Made by a program: the position numbers and the translations under genes
NCBI RefSeq assembly: GCF_018130245.1
Contig: NZ_JAFCKP010000001.1
Span: forward strand, 806,001-870,000
Length of the DNA stretch: 64,000 bases
Direction of reading: 5' to 3'
DNA from: Bradyrhizobium sp. SZCCT0231
Lineage (GTDB): Bacteria > Pseudomonadota > Alphaproteobacteria > Rhizobiales > Xanthobacteraceae
Part shown: one piece after another, positions 46,146 to 54,505 of the stretch
How positions within the stretch are numbered: the stretch's first letter is position 1
Layout: each line of letters opens with the position of its first letter
The notes under the pieces: model-generated
Seen by the model: only the letters and a program-made list of their open reading frames with translations
What the model was told of the DNA's origin: nothing
The model's database searches: none

Positions 46146-47225
46146 TCACGCCGCCGCTTTGATGGCGCTCGGCGGCTCGCCGGCCCAGGCGCGCGCGATC
46201 AGGTCGCGGATGGCGCCCCGTTCGAGTGGCCGCGGATTCCAGTAGGCATTCGTCACCGCGAGATCGGCCGCCTTGTCGATGCCGTTTTCGGGCATGCCGA
46301 CGTCGCGAAGCGCAAGCTTTGCACCCAGCCGTTTTGCGAGGTCGAAGAGTCCCTGCGAAGCATCGGCGACACCGATCGCGCGCGAGATGCGCGCCATCGC
46401 ATCTGGCACGGCCGGTGCATTGTAGGCCAGCGCGTGCGGCAGCACGATCGTGTGCGTTTCGGCGTGCGGCAGGTCAAAAGTGCCGCCGAGCGTGTGGCAA
46501 AGCTTGTGATGCAGCGCCATACCGACGGTGCCGAGGCAGACGCCACATAGCCAGGCGCCGTAGAGCGCCTCGGTGCGGGCCTCGCGATCGTCGCTTCTGG
46601 CGGCAATGGCGGGCAGGGCACGCGCTAGCGCGCGGATGCCTTCTTCCGCCATCAGGGACGTCACGGGATTGGCGTCGCGCGCGTAGAGTGCCTCCACGGC
46701 ATGAGCGATCGCGTTGATGCCTGATGTCGCAGCTAGGCTCGCCGGCAGTGTCAGGGTGAGATCCACATCGTAAATCACCGTCTCCGGCAGTATCGCCGCG
46801 TCGCGCACCGTGGTCTTCAGGCCGTTCTCGGTCTGGCCGACGATCGGCGTCATCTCCGAGCCGGCATAGGTGGTGGGGATGCAGAGCTGGTTGATGCCGG
46901 TGCGCAAGGCCAAAGCCTTGCCGAGGCCCGTGGTCGAACCACCGCCGAGCGAGACGACGCAATCGGCCTCGCACGCCTTCATCGCGGCGAGCGCCCGTTC
47001 CGTGACCTCGACCGGCGTGTGCATGGTGGCGCCCGGAAAGATGCCGGCATAGAGCGGCCCGAGCGCTGTCCCAAGGCTCTTGCCTTGCGCCTCCTGCTGC
47101 GGCGTCGTCAGCACCAGCGCGCGCTTGCCGCCGAGCCGCTCGACCTCGGCCCTGGCGGAGGCAAGCGTGCCGCTGCCGAACACGACGCGGCAGGGTAGGT
47201 TTTCAAAGGTGAACGAACCGATCAT
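46146..47225 (-). CDS. Maleylacetate reductase
   Basis: A 359-residue iron-type alcohol dehydrogenase-fold enzyme. It has SLGGGSTTGLGKALAL (nucleotide-binding), IPTTYAGSEMTPIVG and the paired histidine region MALHHKLCHTLGGTFDLPHAETH, which distinguish maleylacetate reductases. It reduces maleylacetate to 3-oxoadipate with NAD(P)H, the step after hydroxyquinol cleavage by the dioxygenase at 42944. Its ATG overlaps the Dabb stop codon. Confidence 0.9.
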   Translation of the reverse strand: MIGSFTFENLPCRVVFGSGTLASARAEVERLGGKRALVLTTPQQEAQGKSLGTALGPLYAGIFPGATMHTPVEVTERALAAMKACEADCVVSLGGGSTTGLGKALALRTGINQLCIPTTYAGSEMTPIVGQTENGLKTTVRDAAILPETVIYDVDLTLTLPASLAATSGINAIAHAVEALYARDANPVTSLMAEEGIRALARALPAIAARSDDREARTEALYGAWLCGVCLGTVGMALHHKLCHTLGGTFDLPHAETHTIVLPHALAYNAPAVPDAMARISRAIGVADASQGLFDLAKRLGAKLALRDVGMPENGIDKAADLAVTNAYWNPRPLERGAIRDLIARAWAGEPPSAIKAAA

Positions 47226-47545
47226 GCGCCGGTCTCTTTGATGGGATAATCGACCTGGAAGCGCCCGATCCGCAAGTCGCCCAGCGCCTCGCGGACGCGC
47301 AGATGTTCCGGGTGGTTAGCGTAGGCGGCGAGCGCCGCCTGGTCGCTGAATTCGGAGAACAGGACCACGTCGCAGGCGTAGTCGACAGCGCTGACATCCA
47401 TGCCGACTTCGATATGGGTGAGGCCCTCGATCCGGCCCTTGAGGCCCTCGAACAGGGTCTTGACCTTGACCCGGGCGGCGGAGCGCTCCTCGGGGGTCTC
47501 CCCGCGCAGCCGCCACATCACGATGTGCCTGATCGGGCCCGACAT
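47222..47545 (-). CDS. Dabb (stress-responsive alpha/beta barrel) family protein
   Basis: A 107-residue Dabb-domain protein: the N-terminal IRHIVMWRLRGETPEE, the central GLTHIEVGMDVS and DVVLFSEFSDQAALAAYANHPEHL are characteristic dimeric ferredoxin-like barrel motifs. Some relatives are cyclases or act on aromatic compounds; others have no known activity. It is the first gene of the minus-strand hydroxyquinol operon. The start at 47545 follows AGGAAA and the conserved sequence begins there, although the frame extends upstream. Confidence 0.82.
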   Translation of the reverse strand: MSGPIRHIVMWRLRGETPEERSAARVKVKTLFEGLKGRIEGLTHIEVGMDVSAVDYACDVVLFSEFSDQAALAAYANHPEHLRVREALGDLRIGRFQVDYPIKETGA

Positions 47546-47579
47546 TTCCTGATTTCCTCGCCTGCTATTGCACTTTGTT

Positions 47580-47622
47580 GGCACTATTTTGCCTTGCAGA
47601 AATCGGAAATAAAGGTCAAAAT
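47580..47622 (+). promoter_or_regulatory. LysR/operon divergent control region, candidate dyad and promoter
   Basis: The 107-bp gap between the Dabb and LysR genes is noticeably AT-rich. It holds a dyad GGCA-N6-TGCC (47580-47593) next to a weak sigma-70-like pair TTGCAG-N17-CAAAAT (47594-47622) facing the LysR gene. This fits autoregulation and divergent activation, but the match is modest. Confidence 0.3.
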
Positions 47623-47652
47623 TTGTAAGTCTCTTTTCCTGTTTCCGCAAAA

Positions 47653-48576
47653 ATGGACCGCCTGCTCCAACTCGAGGTCTTCTCCAAGACTGCTGAACTC
47701 GGCAGCCTTTCCAAGGCCGCCGAAATCCTGCGGATGTCGAACGCGGCGGCGAGCCGCCATCTCAGTGCGCTGGAGGAGCGGCTGGCGGTCCGGCTGATCG
47801 AGCGCAACACGCGCCGGCAATGGCTGACCGAAGCAGGGCAGGAGCTGTTGCAGCGTTGCAGCCCGCTCTTGAACGAGCTCGCCGAAGCCGAGGACGCCGT
47901 CTCCGACCGCGCGCTGTCGCCGAAGGGCGTGCTGCGCGTGACGTCTTCGCTGTCCTTCGCGATGATCTACCTCGCGCCGATGCTGCCCGCCTTCCGTGCG
48001 CTCTACCCCAATCTCAGCGTGCAGATCATCAGCGCGAACCGTTATCCTGACTTCATCGAGGCCGGCATCGACGTCGCGATCCGTACGCGTGAGCACGAGC
48101 CGGATTCCAACATCATCGTCCGCCGCATCGGCCAGATGCACCGTGTGCTCGCGGCATCTCCGTCATATCTGGAGAAGCACGGCCGGCCTGAGCATCCGAC
48201 GGATCTCGCCCGTCACAACATGCTGATCTACAACCTCGCCAATGATCCCTATTCGCTGCGGCTGAGCAAGGGCAGCACGACACAGACGATTCGGATCGCG
48301 CCGACGCTCGACAGCAATGACGGCCAGATCATCTGTGGCGCAGCGCGCGCAGGGCTCGGCATCCTGATCCAGCCGCTCTATATCGTGCAGGGCGATATCG
48401 CGGCCGGCCGGCTGGTTCCCGTCTTGAGGGATTGGCAGCTGCCGCTGCTCACCATGAACATCGCCTATCAAAATCGCGTCAGGCTCCCGGCCAAGATCAG
48501 GGTCTTCTCTGACTTCCTTGTCAGCCACATCCGCGAGCATTCGGAGCCGGGGATCTGGATCGACGCGACGAAGTGA
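47653..48576 (+). CDS. LysR family transcriptional regulator
   Basis: A 307-residue LysR-type regulator. The N-terminal winged helix MDRLLQLEVFSKTAELGSLSKAAEIL and SNAAASRHLSALEERL is typical; residues 90-300 form the effector domain. It diverges from the hydroxyquinol operon across 107 bp and is the probable activator of it, responding to a pathway intermediate. The xylulokinase gene begins 12 nt after its stop, so the two could also be co-transcribed. Confidence 0.87.
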   Translation: MDRLLQLEVFSKTAELGSLSKAAEILRMSNAAASRHLSALEERLAVRLIERNTRRQWLTEAGQELLQRCSPLLNELAEAEDAVSDRALSPKGVLRVTSSLSFAMIYLAPMLPAFRALYPNLSVQIISANRYPDFIEAGIDVAIRTREHEPDSNIIVRRIGQMHRVLAASPSYLEKHGRPEHPTDLARHNMLIYNLANDPYSLRLSKGSTTQTIRIAPTLDSNDGQIICGAARAGLGILIQPLYIVQGDIAAGRLVPVLRDWQLPLLTMNIAYQNRVRLPAKIRVFSDFLVSHIREHSEPGIWIDATK

Positions 48577-48588
48577 GCGGGAGCCTTC

Positions 48589-50034
48589 ATGTATCTCGGC
48601 ATCGATCTCGGCACGTCGGCGGTCAAGACCGTTCTGGTCGACGATGCGCAGCGCGTGATTGCAAGCGAGAGCCGGCCGCTCGCGACCGCCTCGCCATATC
48701 CCGGCTATCACGAGCAGGATTCCGCGCAGTGGATCGCTGCGACCTTTGCCACGCTGGATGCCCTGAAGGCGTCGCACGCCGGCGCGTTGGCGGCGGTCGA
48801 AGGCATCGGACTGTCCGGCCAGATGCACGGCGCCACGCTGCTGGATGCGAGCGGAAAGCCGCTGCGGCCCTGCATCCTCTGGAACGACGGACGCTCCGCC
48901 GCCGAGTGCCGTGTGCTGGAGCAGCGCTGGCCCGCCTTGCGTGCGGTGACGGGCAACAAGGCGATGTCGGGATTCACCGCGCCAAAACTGCTCTGGATCG
49001 CGATGCACGAGCCGGACATCTTCGCGGCAACCAAGCTCGTTCTGCTTCCGAAGGCCTATCTGCGGCTGGTGCTATCAGGCGAGGCCGTCGAGGATGTCTC
49101 GGACGCATCGGGATCGCTGTGGCTCGACGCCGCGCGCCGGGACTGGTCGGACGCAGCACTGGCAGCGACCGGCTTGTCGCGCGCGCACATGCCGCGCCTG
49201 GTCGAGGGATGCGCGCCCGCAACGACACTGCGCGGCGAGCTTGCGCGGCGCTGGGGCATGGCCAGACCGCCGATCATCGCGGGCGGTGCCGGCGACAATC
49301 CGGCCGGCGCCGTCGGCATCGGCGCGATCGAGCCGGGAACCGCATTCATATCGCTGGGAACCTCGGGTGCCTTGCTGGCGCCGACCAACCGAATAGCCGC
49401 CAATCCCGATCGCGTCGTGCACACGTTCTGCCACGCTATTCCCGGAATGTGGATTCAGGCCGGCGCGATCCTCTCGGCCGCGTCGTGCCTTGCCTGGGCC
49501 GCGCGCCTGTTCGGCGTCACCGAGGCCGAGTTGCTGGCGTCGCTTGGCTCGCGCCCGCAGGCGCCATCGCCGGTGAGCTTTCTGCCTTATCTCGCAGGTG
49601 AGCGGACGCCGCACGATGATCCCGCCGTGCGCGGCATGCTCGATGGTCTGAGCCATGGCACCGATCGCGGGGCGATCGTGCAGGCGGTGCTCGAAGGCGT
49701 TGCCTTCGCGCTCGCCGATTGTCGCGGCGCGCTCGCGGATGCCGGCATTGCGCTTGCGGAAGCCGATGTCATTGGCGGTGGTTCACGGTCCCGGTTCTGG
49801 CTCTCGGTGCTGGCCAACGTGCTGAATGTTCCGGTCCATCGCTTTGCCGGAGGTGAGACCGGCGCGGCGTTCGGTGCGGCAAGATTGGGGCGGCTTGCTG
49901 TCACGCGTGAGGCAATCGGTGACGTATGCACGCGGCCGCAGCGCATCGAAACGTTCGAGCCCGACGCTGCGCTGGTCGATGCCTATGCCGAACGGCTTCC
50001 TGCCTGGCGCGACCTGTATCGGCCGCGCCACTAG
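48589..50034 (+). CDS. xylB: Xylulokinase
   Basis: A 481-residue FGGY carbohydrate kinase. MYLGIDLGTSAVKTVLVD is the N-terminal phosphate motif; IGLSGQMHGATLLD is the XylB signature; AGGAGDNPAGAVGIGA and FISLGTSGALL form the C-terminal ATP site. It phosphorylates D-xylulose, linking an imported pentose or pentitol to the pentose phosphate pathway. The following ABC transporter genes would import the sugar. No xylose isomerase or polyol dehydrogenase is adjacent, so a ketose or pentitol oxidised elsewhere may be the substrate. Confidence 0.9.
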   Translation: MYLGIDLGTSAVKTVLVDDAQRVIASESRPLATASPYPGYHEQDSAQWIAATFATLDALKASHAGALAAVEGIGLSGQMHGATLLDASGKPLRPCILWNDGRSAAECRVLEQRWPALRAVTGNKAMSGFTAPKLLWIAMHEPDIFAATKLVLLPKAYLRLVLSGEAVEDVSDASGSLWLDAARRDWSDAALAATGLSRAHMPRLVEGCAPATTLRGELARRWGMARPPIIAGGAGDNPAGAVGIGAIEPGTAFISLGTSGALLAPTNRIAANPDRVVHTFCHAIPGMWIQAGAILSAASCLAWAARLFGVTEAELLASLGSRPQAPSPVSFLPYLAGERTPHDDPAVRGMLDGLSHGTDRGAIVQAVLEGVAFALADCRGALADAGIALAEADVIGGGSRSRFWLSVLANVLNVPVHRFAGGETGAAFGAARLGRLAVTREAIGDVCTRPQRIETFEPDAALVDAYAERLPAWRDLYRPRH

Positions 50035-50056
50035 CTGGCGCAATCTGGTTTGCATA

Positions 50057-50080
50057 CTTCGGTATACTCGCCTTCGGTAT
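50057..50080 (+). promoter_or_regulatory. Direct repeat upstream of sugar transporter
   Basis: CTTCGGTAT occurs twice (50057-50065 and 50072-50080) with a 15-nt period in the 138-bp gap between xylB and the ATPase gene. It may be a regulator site or chance; no clear -10/-35 pair accompanies it. Confidence 0.25.
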
Positions 50081-50172
50081 TGCCCTGCGTCACCCGCTTT
50101 TGTTTAATGACCAAACCGCGCTGACGAGAAACGAGACGCGGGTGGGAAACGCATTGTGCGCCGGGAGGCACG

Positions 50173-51696
50173 ATGAACGATCCGATCCTCGAGATGCGCG
50201 GGGTCTCGAAGACCTTCTTCGGCATCAAGGCGCTGCGGGCCGTCGATCTCACCGTCTATGCCGGCGAGATTCATGCCTTGATGGGCGAGAACGGCGCCGG
50301 CAAGTCGACGCTGATGAAGATCCTGTCCGGCGCCTACCGGCCTGATCCCGGCGGCGAGATCCGCATCGAGGGCAGGGCGGTGCGGATCGAAGGCCCGCTC
50401 GGCGGCCGCGCTGCGGGCATCTCCATCATTTATCAGGAGCTGTCGCTCGCTCCCAATCTCACTGTGGCCGAGAATATCTATCTCGGCCGGGAAATATCGC
50501 GATCAGGTCTGCTGGCGCGCGGGACGATGCGCGAGGGTGTCGGCCCCATCCTGACGAGGCTGGGCGCGGACTTCCTGCCGTCGACACTGGTGGCGCATCT
50601 GTCCATGGGCCAGCGGCAACTGGTCGAGATCGCCCGAGCGCTGCACGCCAGATCAAAGATCCTGATCATGGATGAGCCGACCACGTCGTTGTCGGCTGCC
50701 GAAAGCGAGCGGCTGTTCGCGCTAATCCGCCAGCTTCGCGCCGAGGGGCTTGCCATCATCTACATCTCGCATCGCATGGACGAGGTCTACGCGCTCGGCG
50801 ACCGCGTCACCGTGCTGCGCGACGGTCGGCTGGTCGGCTCGCTCGACAAGCCCGAGATCCGCGCCGACACCATCGTCCGCCTGATGGTCGGGCGTGACGT
50901 CTCCTCGTTCTACAAGAAGGATCACGATCCGGAGGCGGGGCGGGGGCACCCCGTGCTCGCAGCGATCGACATGGCCGATGGCCAGCGCGTCAAGGGCTGC
51001 TCGCTCACCGTGCATGCAGGCGAGGTGGTCGGGCTCGCCGGCCTGATCGGCGCCGGCCGCACCGAGCTTGCGCATCTCATCATCGGTGCGTCGCCGAAAA
51101 CCTCCGGCCGGCTCGAGCTGGAGGGACGTCCGGTCGAGATCCGCACGCCGGGCGAGGCGCTCGAGGCCGGCATCGCCTATCTGACCGAAGACAGGAAGGC
51201 GCTCGGCCTGTTTCTCGACATGTCGTGCCTCGACAACATCAACCTCGCCGTGCTCGGGCGCGATGCGAAGCTCGGCTGGGTCCTGGATCGCGACAAGGCG
51301 CGTGAGCGCGCCGACCGGGCCTTCGCAGGGCTCAGCATCCGCGCCGCCAATGTCGGCGTCCCCGCCGGTGGCCTCTCCGGCGGCAACCAGCAGAAGGTGC
51401 TGCTGTCGCGGCTTCTGGCCATTGCGCCAAAGGTGCTGATCCTCGACGAGCCGACGCGTGGCGTCGACGTCGGCGCCAAGTCGGAGATCTATTCGATCAT
51501 CGACAATCTGGCCAAGGCCGGCACCGCGATCCTCGTCATCTCGTCCGATCTGCCCGAGATCATCGGCATCTGCGACCGCGTCGTCGTGATGCGTAGCGGG
51601 CACATCGCCGGTGAGGTCACCCGCGGTCCGAATTCGCCGCTGACGCAGGAAGACATCATGGCGCTTGCCACGGGGATGGAGCATCTCGATGCCTGA
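50173..51696 (+). CDS. Sugar ABC transporter ATP-binding protein (RbsA/XylG-like)
   Basis: A 507-residue double ABC ATPase: Walker [17 protein letters not shown] and Walker [13 protein letters not shown] in domain 1, the degenerate [16 protein letters not shown] and [15 protein letters not shown] in domain 2. GGGAGG lies upstream of the ATG. It is followed by one permease (8-nt overlap) and a binding protein. This transporter has a single permease, unlike the one in the hydroxyquinol operon. Pentose or pentitol import is inferred from the adjacent xylB. Confidence 0.88.
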   Translation: MNDPILEMRGVSKTFFGIKALRAVDLTVYAGEIHALMGENGAGKSTLMKILSGAYRPDPGGEIRIEGRAVRIEGPLGGRAAGISIIYQELSLAPNLTVAENIYLGREISRSGLLARGTMREGVGPILTRLGADFLPSTLVAHLSMGQRQLVEIARALHARSKILIMDEPTTSLSAAESERLFALIRQLRAEGLAIIYISHRMDEVYALGDRVTVLRDGRLVGSLDKPEIRADTIVRLMVGRDVSSFYKKDHDPEAGRGHPVLAAIDMADGQRVKGCSLTVHAGEVVGLAGLIGAGRTELAHLIIGASPKTSGRLELEGRPVEIRTPGEALEAGIAYLTEDRKALGLFLDMSCLDNINLAVLGRDAKLGWVLDRDKARERADRAFAGLSIRAANVGVPAGGLSGGNQQKVLLSRLLAIAPKVLILDEPTRGVDVGAKSEIYSIIDNLAKAGTAILVISSDLPEIIGICDRVVVMRSGHIAGEVTRGPNSPLTQEDIMALATGMEHLDA

Positions 51697-52729
51697 CAAT
51701 GGTGCTTCGGGGGGGCAGCCCGCGGCGACGACGACCAACGGTGCCGCCGCAGAGACAAAGCGTCAGCGGGTGAGGGTGCTGATCAGCGCGCTCGGCATGC
51801 TGCCGGTGCTGCTGACCCTCTGCATCGGCTTCCACCTGTTGTCCGAGGGCCGCTTCTTCACCGGACAGAATCTCGGCATCGTGCTGCAGCAGGCCGCGGT
51901 GAACACTGTGCTCGCCGCAGGCATGACCTTCGTCATCCTCACCGGCGGCATCGACCTCTCGGTCGGCTCGATCCTGGCGGCCTCCGCGATGGCCGGACTG
52001 ACGCTGTCCAAGGTGCCGGAGCTCGGGATGCTGTGGCTGCCGGCTGCGCTGCTCACGGGCCTCGGTTTCGGCGTCGTCAACGGCGCGCTGATTGCGCTCC
52101 TTCGCCTGCCGCCCTTCATCGTCACGCTCGGCTCGCTCACCGCGGTTCGTGGCCTGGCGCGATTGCTCGGGGCCGACACCACCGTGTTCAATCCGTCCAT
52201 TCCCTATGCCTTCATCGGCAACGGCTCGCTCACGCTGATTCCCGGTGTTGCGTCGATCCCGTGGCTCTCGGTGATCGCCTTGCTCGTCATCTTCGTCTCG
52301 TGGCTGGTGCTGCGCCGGACAGTGCTCGGCGTACACATCTACGCGGTGGGCGGCAATGAGAGCGCGGCGCGGCTCGCCGGCATCAAGGTGTGGGCCGTGC
52401 TGATCTTCGTCTACGGTGTCTCCGGACTCTTCGCGGGGCTCGGCGGTGCGATGCAGGCGGCGCGGCTCTATGCGGCCAATGGCCTGCAGCTCGGCCAGTC
52501 CTATGAACTCGATGCGATCACCGCCGTGATCCTCGGCGGCACGTCGTTCGTGGGCGGCATCGGCTCGATCTGGGGCACGCTGGTCGGCGCGCTCATCATC
52601 GCCGTCCTGTCCAACGGCCTCATTCTCATCGGTGTCTCCGACATCTGGCAATATGTGATCAAGGGCCTGGTGATCATCGGCGCCGTGGCGCTGGATCGTT
52701 ACCGGCTGCAGGGCTCCGCCAGAACTTAG
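51689..52729 (+). CDS. Sugar ABC transporter permease (RbsC-like)
   Basis: A 346-residue BPD_transp_2 permease. After a 35-residue polar N-terminus come eight or more helices; [20 protein letters not shown] and [23 protein letters not shown] are family motifs. The start at 51689 overlaps the ATPase gene by 8 nt. The stop codon lies inside a 19-bp tandem duplication, so the last residues of the protein sit on repeated DNA. Confidence 0.88.
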   Translation: MPDNGASGGQPAATTTNGAAAETKRQRVRVLISALGMLPVLLTLCIGFHLLSEGRFFTGQNLGIVLQQAAVNTVLAAGMTFVILTGGIDLSVGSILAASAMAGLTLSKVPELGMLWLPAALLTGLGFGVVNGALIALLRLPPFIVTLGSLTAVRGLARLLGADTTVFNPSIPYAFIGNGSLTLIPGVASIPWLSVIALLVIFVSWLVLRRTVLGVHIYAVGGNESAARLAGIKVWAVLIFVYGVSGLFAGLGGAMQAARLYAANGLQLGQSYELDAITAVILGGTSFVGGIGSIWGTLVGALIIAVLSNGLILIGVSDIWQYVIKGLVIIGAVALDRYRLQGSART

Positions 52730-52753
52730 GGGGTTCCGCCAGAACTTAGGGGG
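52715..52753 (+). repeat. Tandem 19-bp duplication at permease stop codon
   Basis: TCCGCCAGAACTTAGGGGG occurs twice, at 52715-52733 and 52735-52753, with a 20-bp period. The first copy holds the TAG stop codon of the permease gene and the second is an exact echo. This looks like a recent replication-slippage duplication. Confidence 0.85.
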
Positions 52754-52846
52754 CTCGGCGCGCAGCTGAGTGGGGCATGGCTTGGGATTCCGTTGCGGCA
52801 ACTGGTCTGCCGTGCCGGGGATGAAGACAGACCAGGGAGGACGTCC

Positions 52847-53794
52847 ATGTTGAAGACGATCATGCTCGCCGGCGCCGCCATGGCGCTTGCCCTAGGTACC
52901 ACGCCGTGCTTCGCCAAGGAGCTCAAGTCGATCGGCGTCTCGTTGGGATCGATGGGCAACCCGTTCTTCGTCGCGCTGGCGAAGGGCGCCGAGTTCGAGG
53001 CGAAGAAGACCAATCCCAATGTGAAGATCACCGCGGTCGGCTTCGAATACGATCTCGGCAAGCAGGTCACCCAGATCGACAATTTCATCGCCGCCGGCGT
53101 CGACCTGATCCTTTTGAACCCCGGCGATCCCAAGGCGATCGGGCCGGCGATCAAGAAGGCGCAAGGCGCGGGCATCGTCGTCGTCGCCGTCGACACCGCG
53201 GCCGAAGGCGCCGACGCCACCGTGACTACGAACAACGTGCAGGCCGGGGAGATCTCCTGCCAGTACATCGTCGACAAGCTGGGCGGCAAGGGCGACGTCA
53301 TCATCGAGAACGGACCGCAGGTCTCCGCCGTGATCGACCGTGTCGTCGGCTGCAAGAACGTCTTCTCGAAAAATCCCGGCATCAAGGTGTTGTCGAGCGA
53401 CCAGGACGGCAAAGGCTCGCGCGAGGGCGGTCTCACCGTCGCGCAGGGCTATCTGACCCGCTTCCCCAAGATCGATGCCATCTTCGCCATCAACGATCCG
53501 CAGGCGATCGGCACCGACCTTGCGGCGCGCCAGCAGAACCGCAGCGGCATCGTGATCACCGCGGTCGACGGCGCGCCCGATATCGAGGCCGCGCTGAAAG
53601 ATCCGCAGTCGCCGCAGGTCCAGGCCTCGGCTTCGCAGGACCCGTTCTTCATGGCGCGGCGGGCCGTGCAGATCGGCGTCGGCATCCTCAATGGCCAGAA
53701 GCCCGCCTCGACCGTCGAGCTCCTGCCGTCCAAGCTCGTGACCAGGGACAACGTCACCGCGTACAAGGGCTGGACCTCGGATCGCTCCCAGTAA
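52847..53794 (+). CDS. Sugar ABC transporter substrate-binding protein
   Basis: A 315-residue RbsB-type binding protein with a signal peptide (MLKTIMLAGAAMALALGTTP, cleavage near CFAKE). The mature part has IGVSLGSMGNPFFVALAKGAE, LILLNPGDPKAIGPAI and DAIFAINDPQAIGTDLAA. GGGAGG precedes the ATG by 6 nt. It closes the xylB transporter set. The 117-bp gap before it holds the tandem repeat. Confidence 0.87.
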   Translation: MLKTIMLAGAAMALALGTTPCFAKELKSIGVSLGSMGNPFFVALAKGAEFEAKKTNPNVKITAVGFEYDLGKQVTQIDNFIAAGVDLILLNPGDPKAIGPAIKKAQGAGIVVVAVDTAAEGADATVTTNNVQAGEISCQYIVDKLGGKGDVIIENGPQVSAVIDRVVGCKNVFSKNPGIKVLSSDQDGKGSREGGLTVAQGYLTRFPKIDAIFAINDPQAIGTDLAARQQNRSGIVITAVDGAPDIEAALKDPQSPQVQASASQDPFFMARRAVQIGVGILNGQKPASTVELLPSKLVTRDNVTAYKGWTSDRSQ

Positions 53795-53830
53795 GTCGCG
53801 GTCCGCCAGGACGCCCAAACACGAGATGAA

Positions 53831-53857
53831 GGGCGGTGTCTCTGATCGACGCCGCCC
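53831..53857 (+). terminator. Hairpin after binding-protein gene
   Basis: GGGCGGTGTC (53831-53840) pairs with GACGCCGCCC (53848-53857) around a 7-nt loop with one G-T pair. It lies 36 nt after the binding-protein stop and before marR. No T-run follows. Its position argues against the upstream GTG (53836) as a start for marR. Confidence 0.5.
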
Positions 53858-53958
53858 GCCGCCAGCGCGCGTGCGCTGATCGGCCGTGCGAGCGCGCCGG
53901 GCTGCCCGTTGTGTTAGCCTCGCTCGATCTCGATCGGTCGATTCGGAAAGCACATCTC

Positions 53959-54438
53959 GTGAAAGCCAGGACATCCGGCACCGCATCCGGCACCGCGTGG
54001 CGGCATGCCAATATCGGCCGCCTGCTCAACAACGCCGTGCGGCGCTTCGAAGGCCGCGTGCTCGAATTGATGAGCGAGCGCGGACACGACGAGACGCGCA
54101 TCGCCCATGTCAGCCTGACCCGCAATCTCGACGTCGAGGGGACGCGGCTCACCGAGCTCGCCCGTCGTGCCTCGATGAGCAAGCAGGCGATGGGCGAGCT
54201 GGTCGATCAATGCGCCGAGCTCGGCCTCGTCGATCGCATCGCCGATCCGACCGACCGGCGCGCGCGCATCGTCATGTTCACGCCGGCCGGGCGCAAATGG
54301 CTGGATGCGTTTCGGGACGCAGTCGACATCGCCGAGCAGGAAATGCGCGCCGAGCTCGGCAAGGCCGCGATGGACGCGATCCTGAAGGGACTGGCGGTCT
54401 ATGGCGCGCAATTCGACGCGCTCGACGATTCCAATTAG
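53959..54438 (+). CDS. MarR family transcriptional regulator
   Basis: A 159-residue MarR-type winged-helix regulator. The recognition region is RLTELARRASMSKQAMGELVDQ and the wing is IADPTDRRARIVMFTPAGRK. The start is uncertain: GTG at 53959 has GGAAAG upstream and gives a normal family length; GTG at 53836 or 53911 would add 41 or 16 residues with no family similarity, and the first lies inside a hairpin. It precedes an FAD hydroxylase gene, with a palindrome over the latter's promoter, and is its likely repressor. Confidence 0.78.
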   Translation: MKARTSGTASGTAWRHANIGRLLNNAVRRFEGRVLELMSERGHDETRIAHVSLTRNLDVEGTRLTELARRASMSKQAMGELVDQCAELGLVDRIADPTDRRARIVMFTPAGRKWLDAFRDAVDIAEQEMRAELGKAAMDAILKGLAVYGAQFDALDDSN

Positions 54439-54447
54439 TCAGGCTAC

Positions 54448-54476
54448 TTGACGATATCGTCAGGCGAACTTACCAT
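54448..54476 (+). promoter_or_regulatory. Sigma-70 promoter with overlapping palindromic operator
   Basis: TTGACG (54448-54453), 17 bp, then TACCAT (54471-54476) form a good sigma-70 promoter. The perfect palindrome TGACGATATCGTCA (54449-54462) overlaps the -35 box. It lies between marR and the hydroxylase gene, the expected place for a MarR operator. Transcription would start near 54483, which favours the TTG start at 54506. Confidence 0.65.
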
Positions 54477-54505
54477 GTAAGATGATGCTGGTAGGGAGAA
54501 GCGTC

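Noticed and set aside
47579-47595. Sigma-54-like TGGCACTATTTTGCC upstream of the LysR gene
   Set aside because: The GG and GC pairs are 9 nt apart, not 10, and LysR genes seldom use RpoN; treated as part of a dyad instead.
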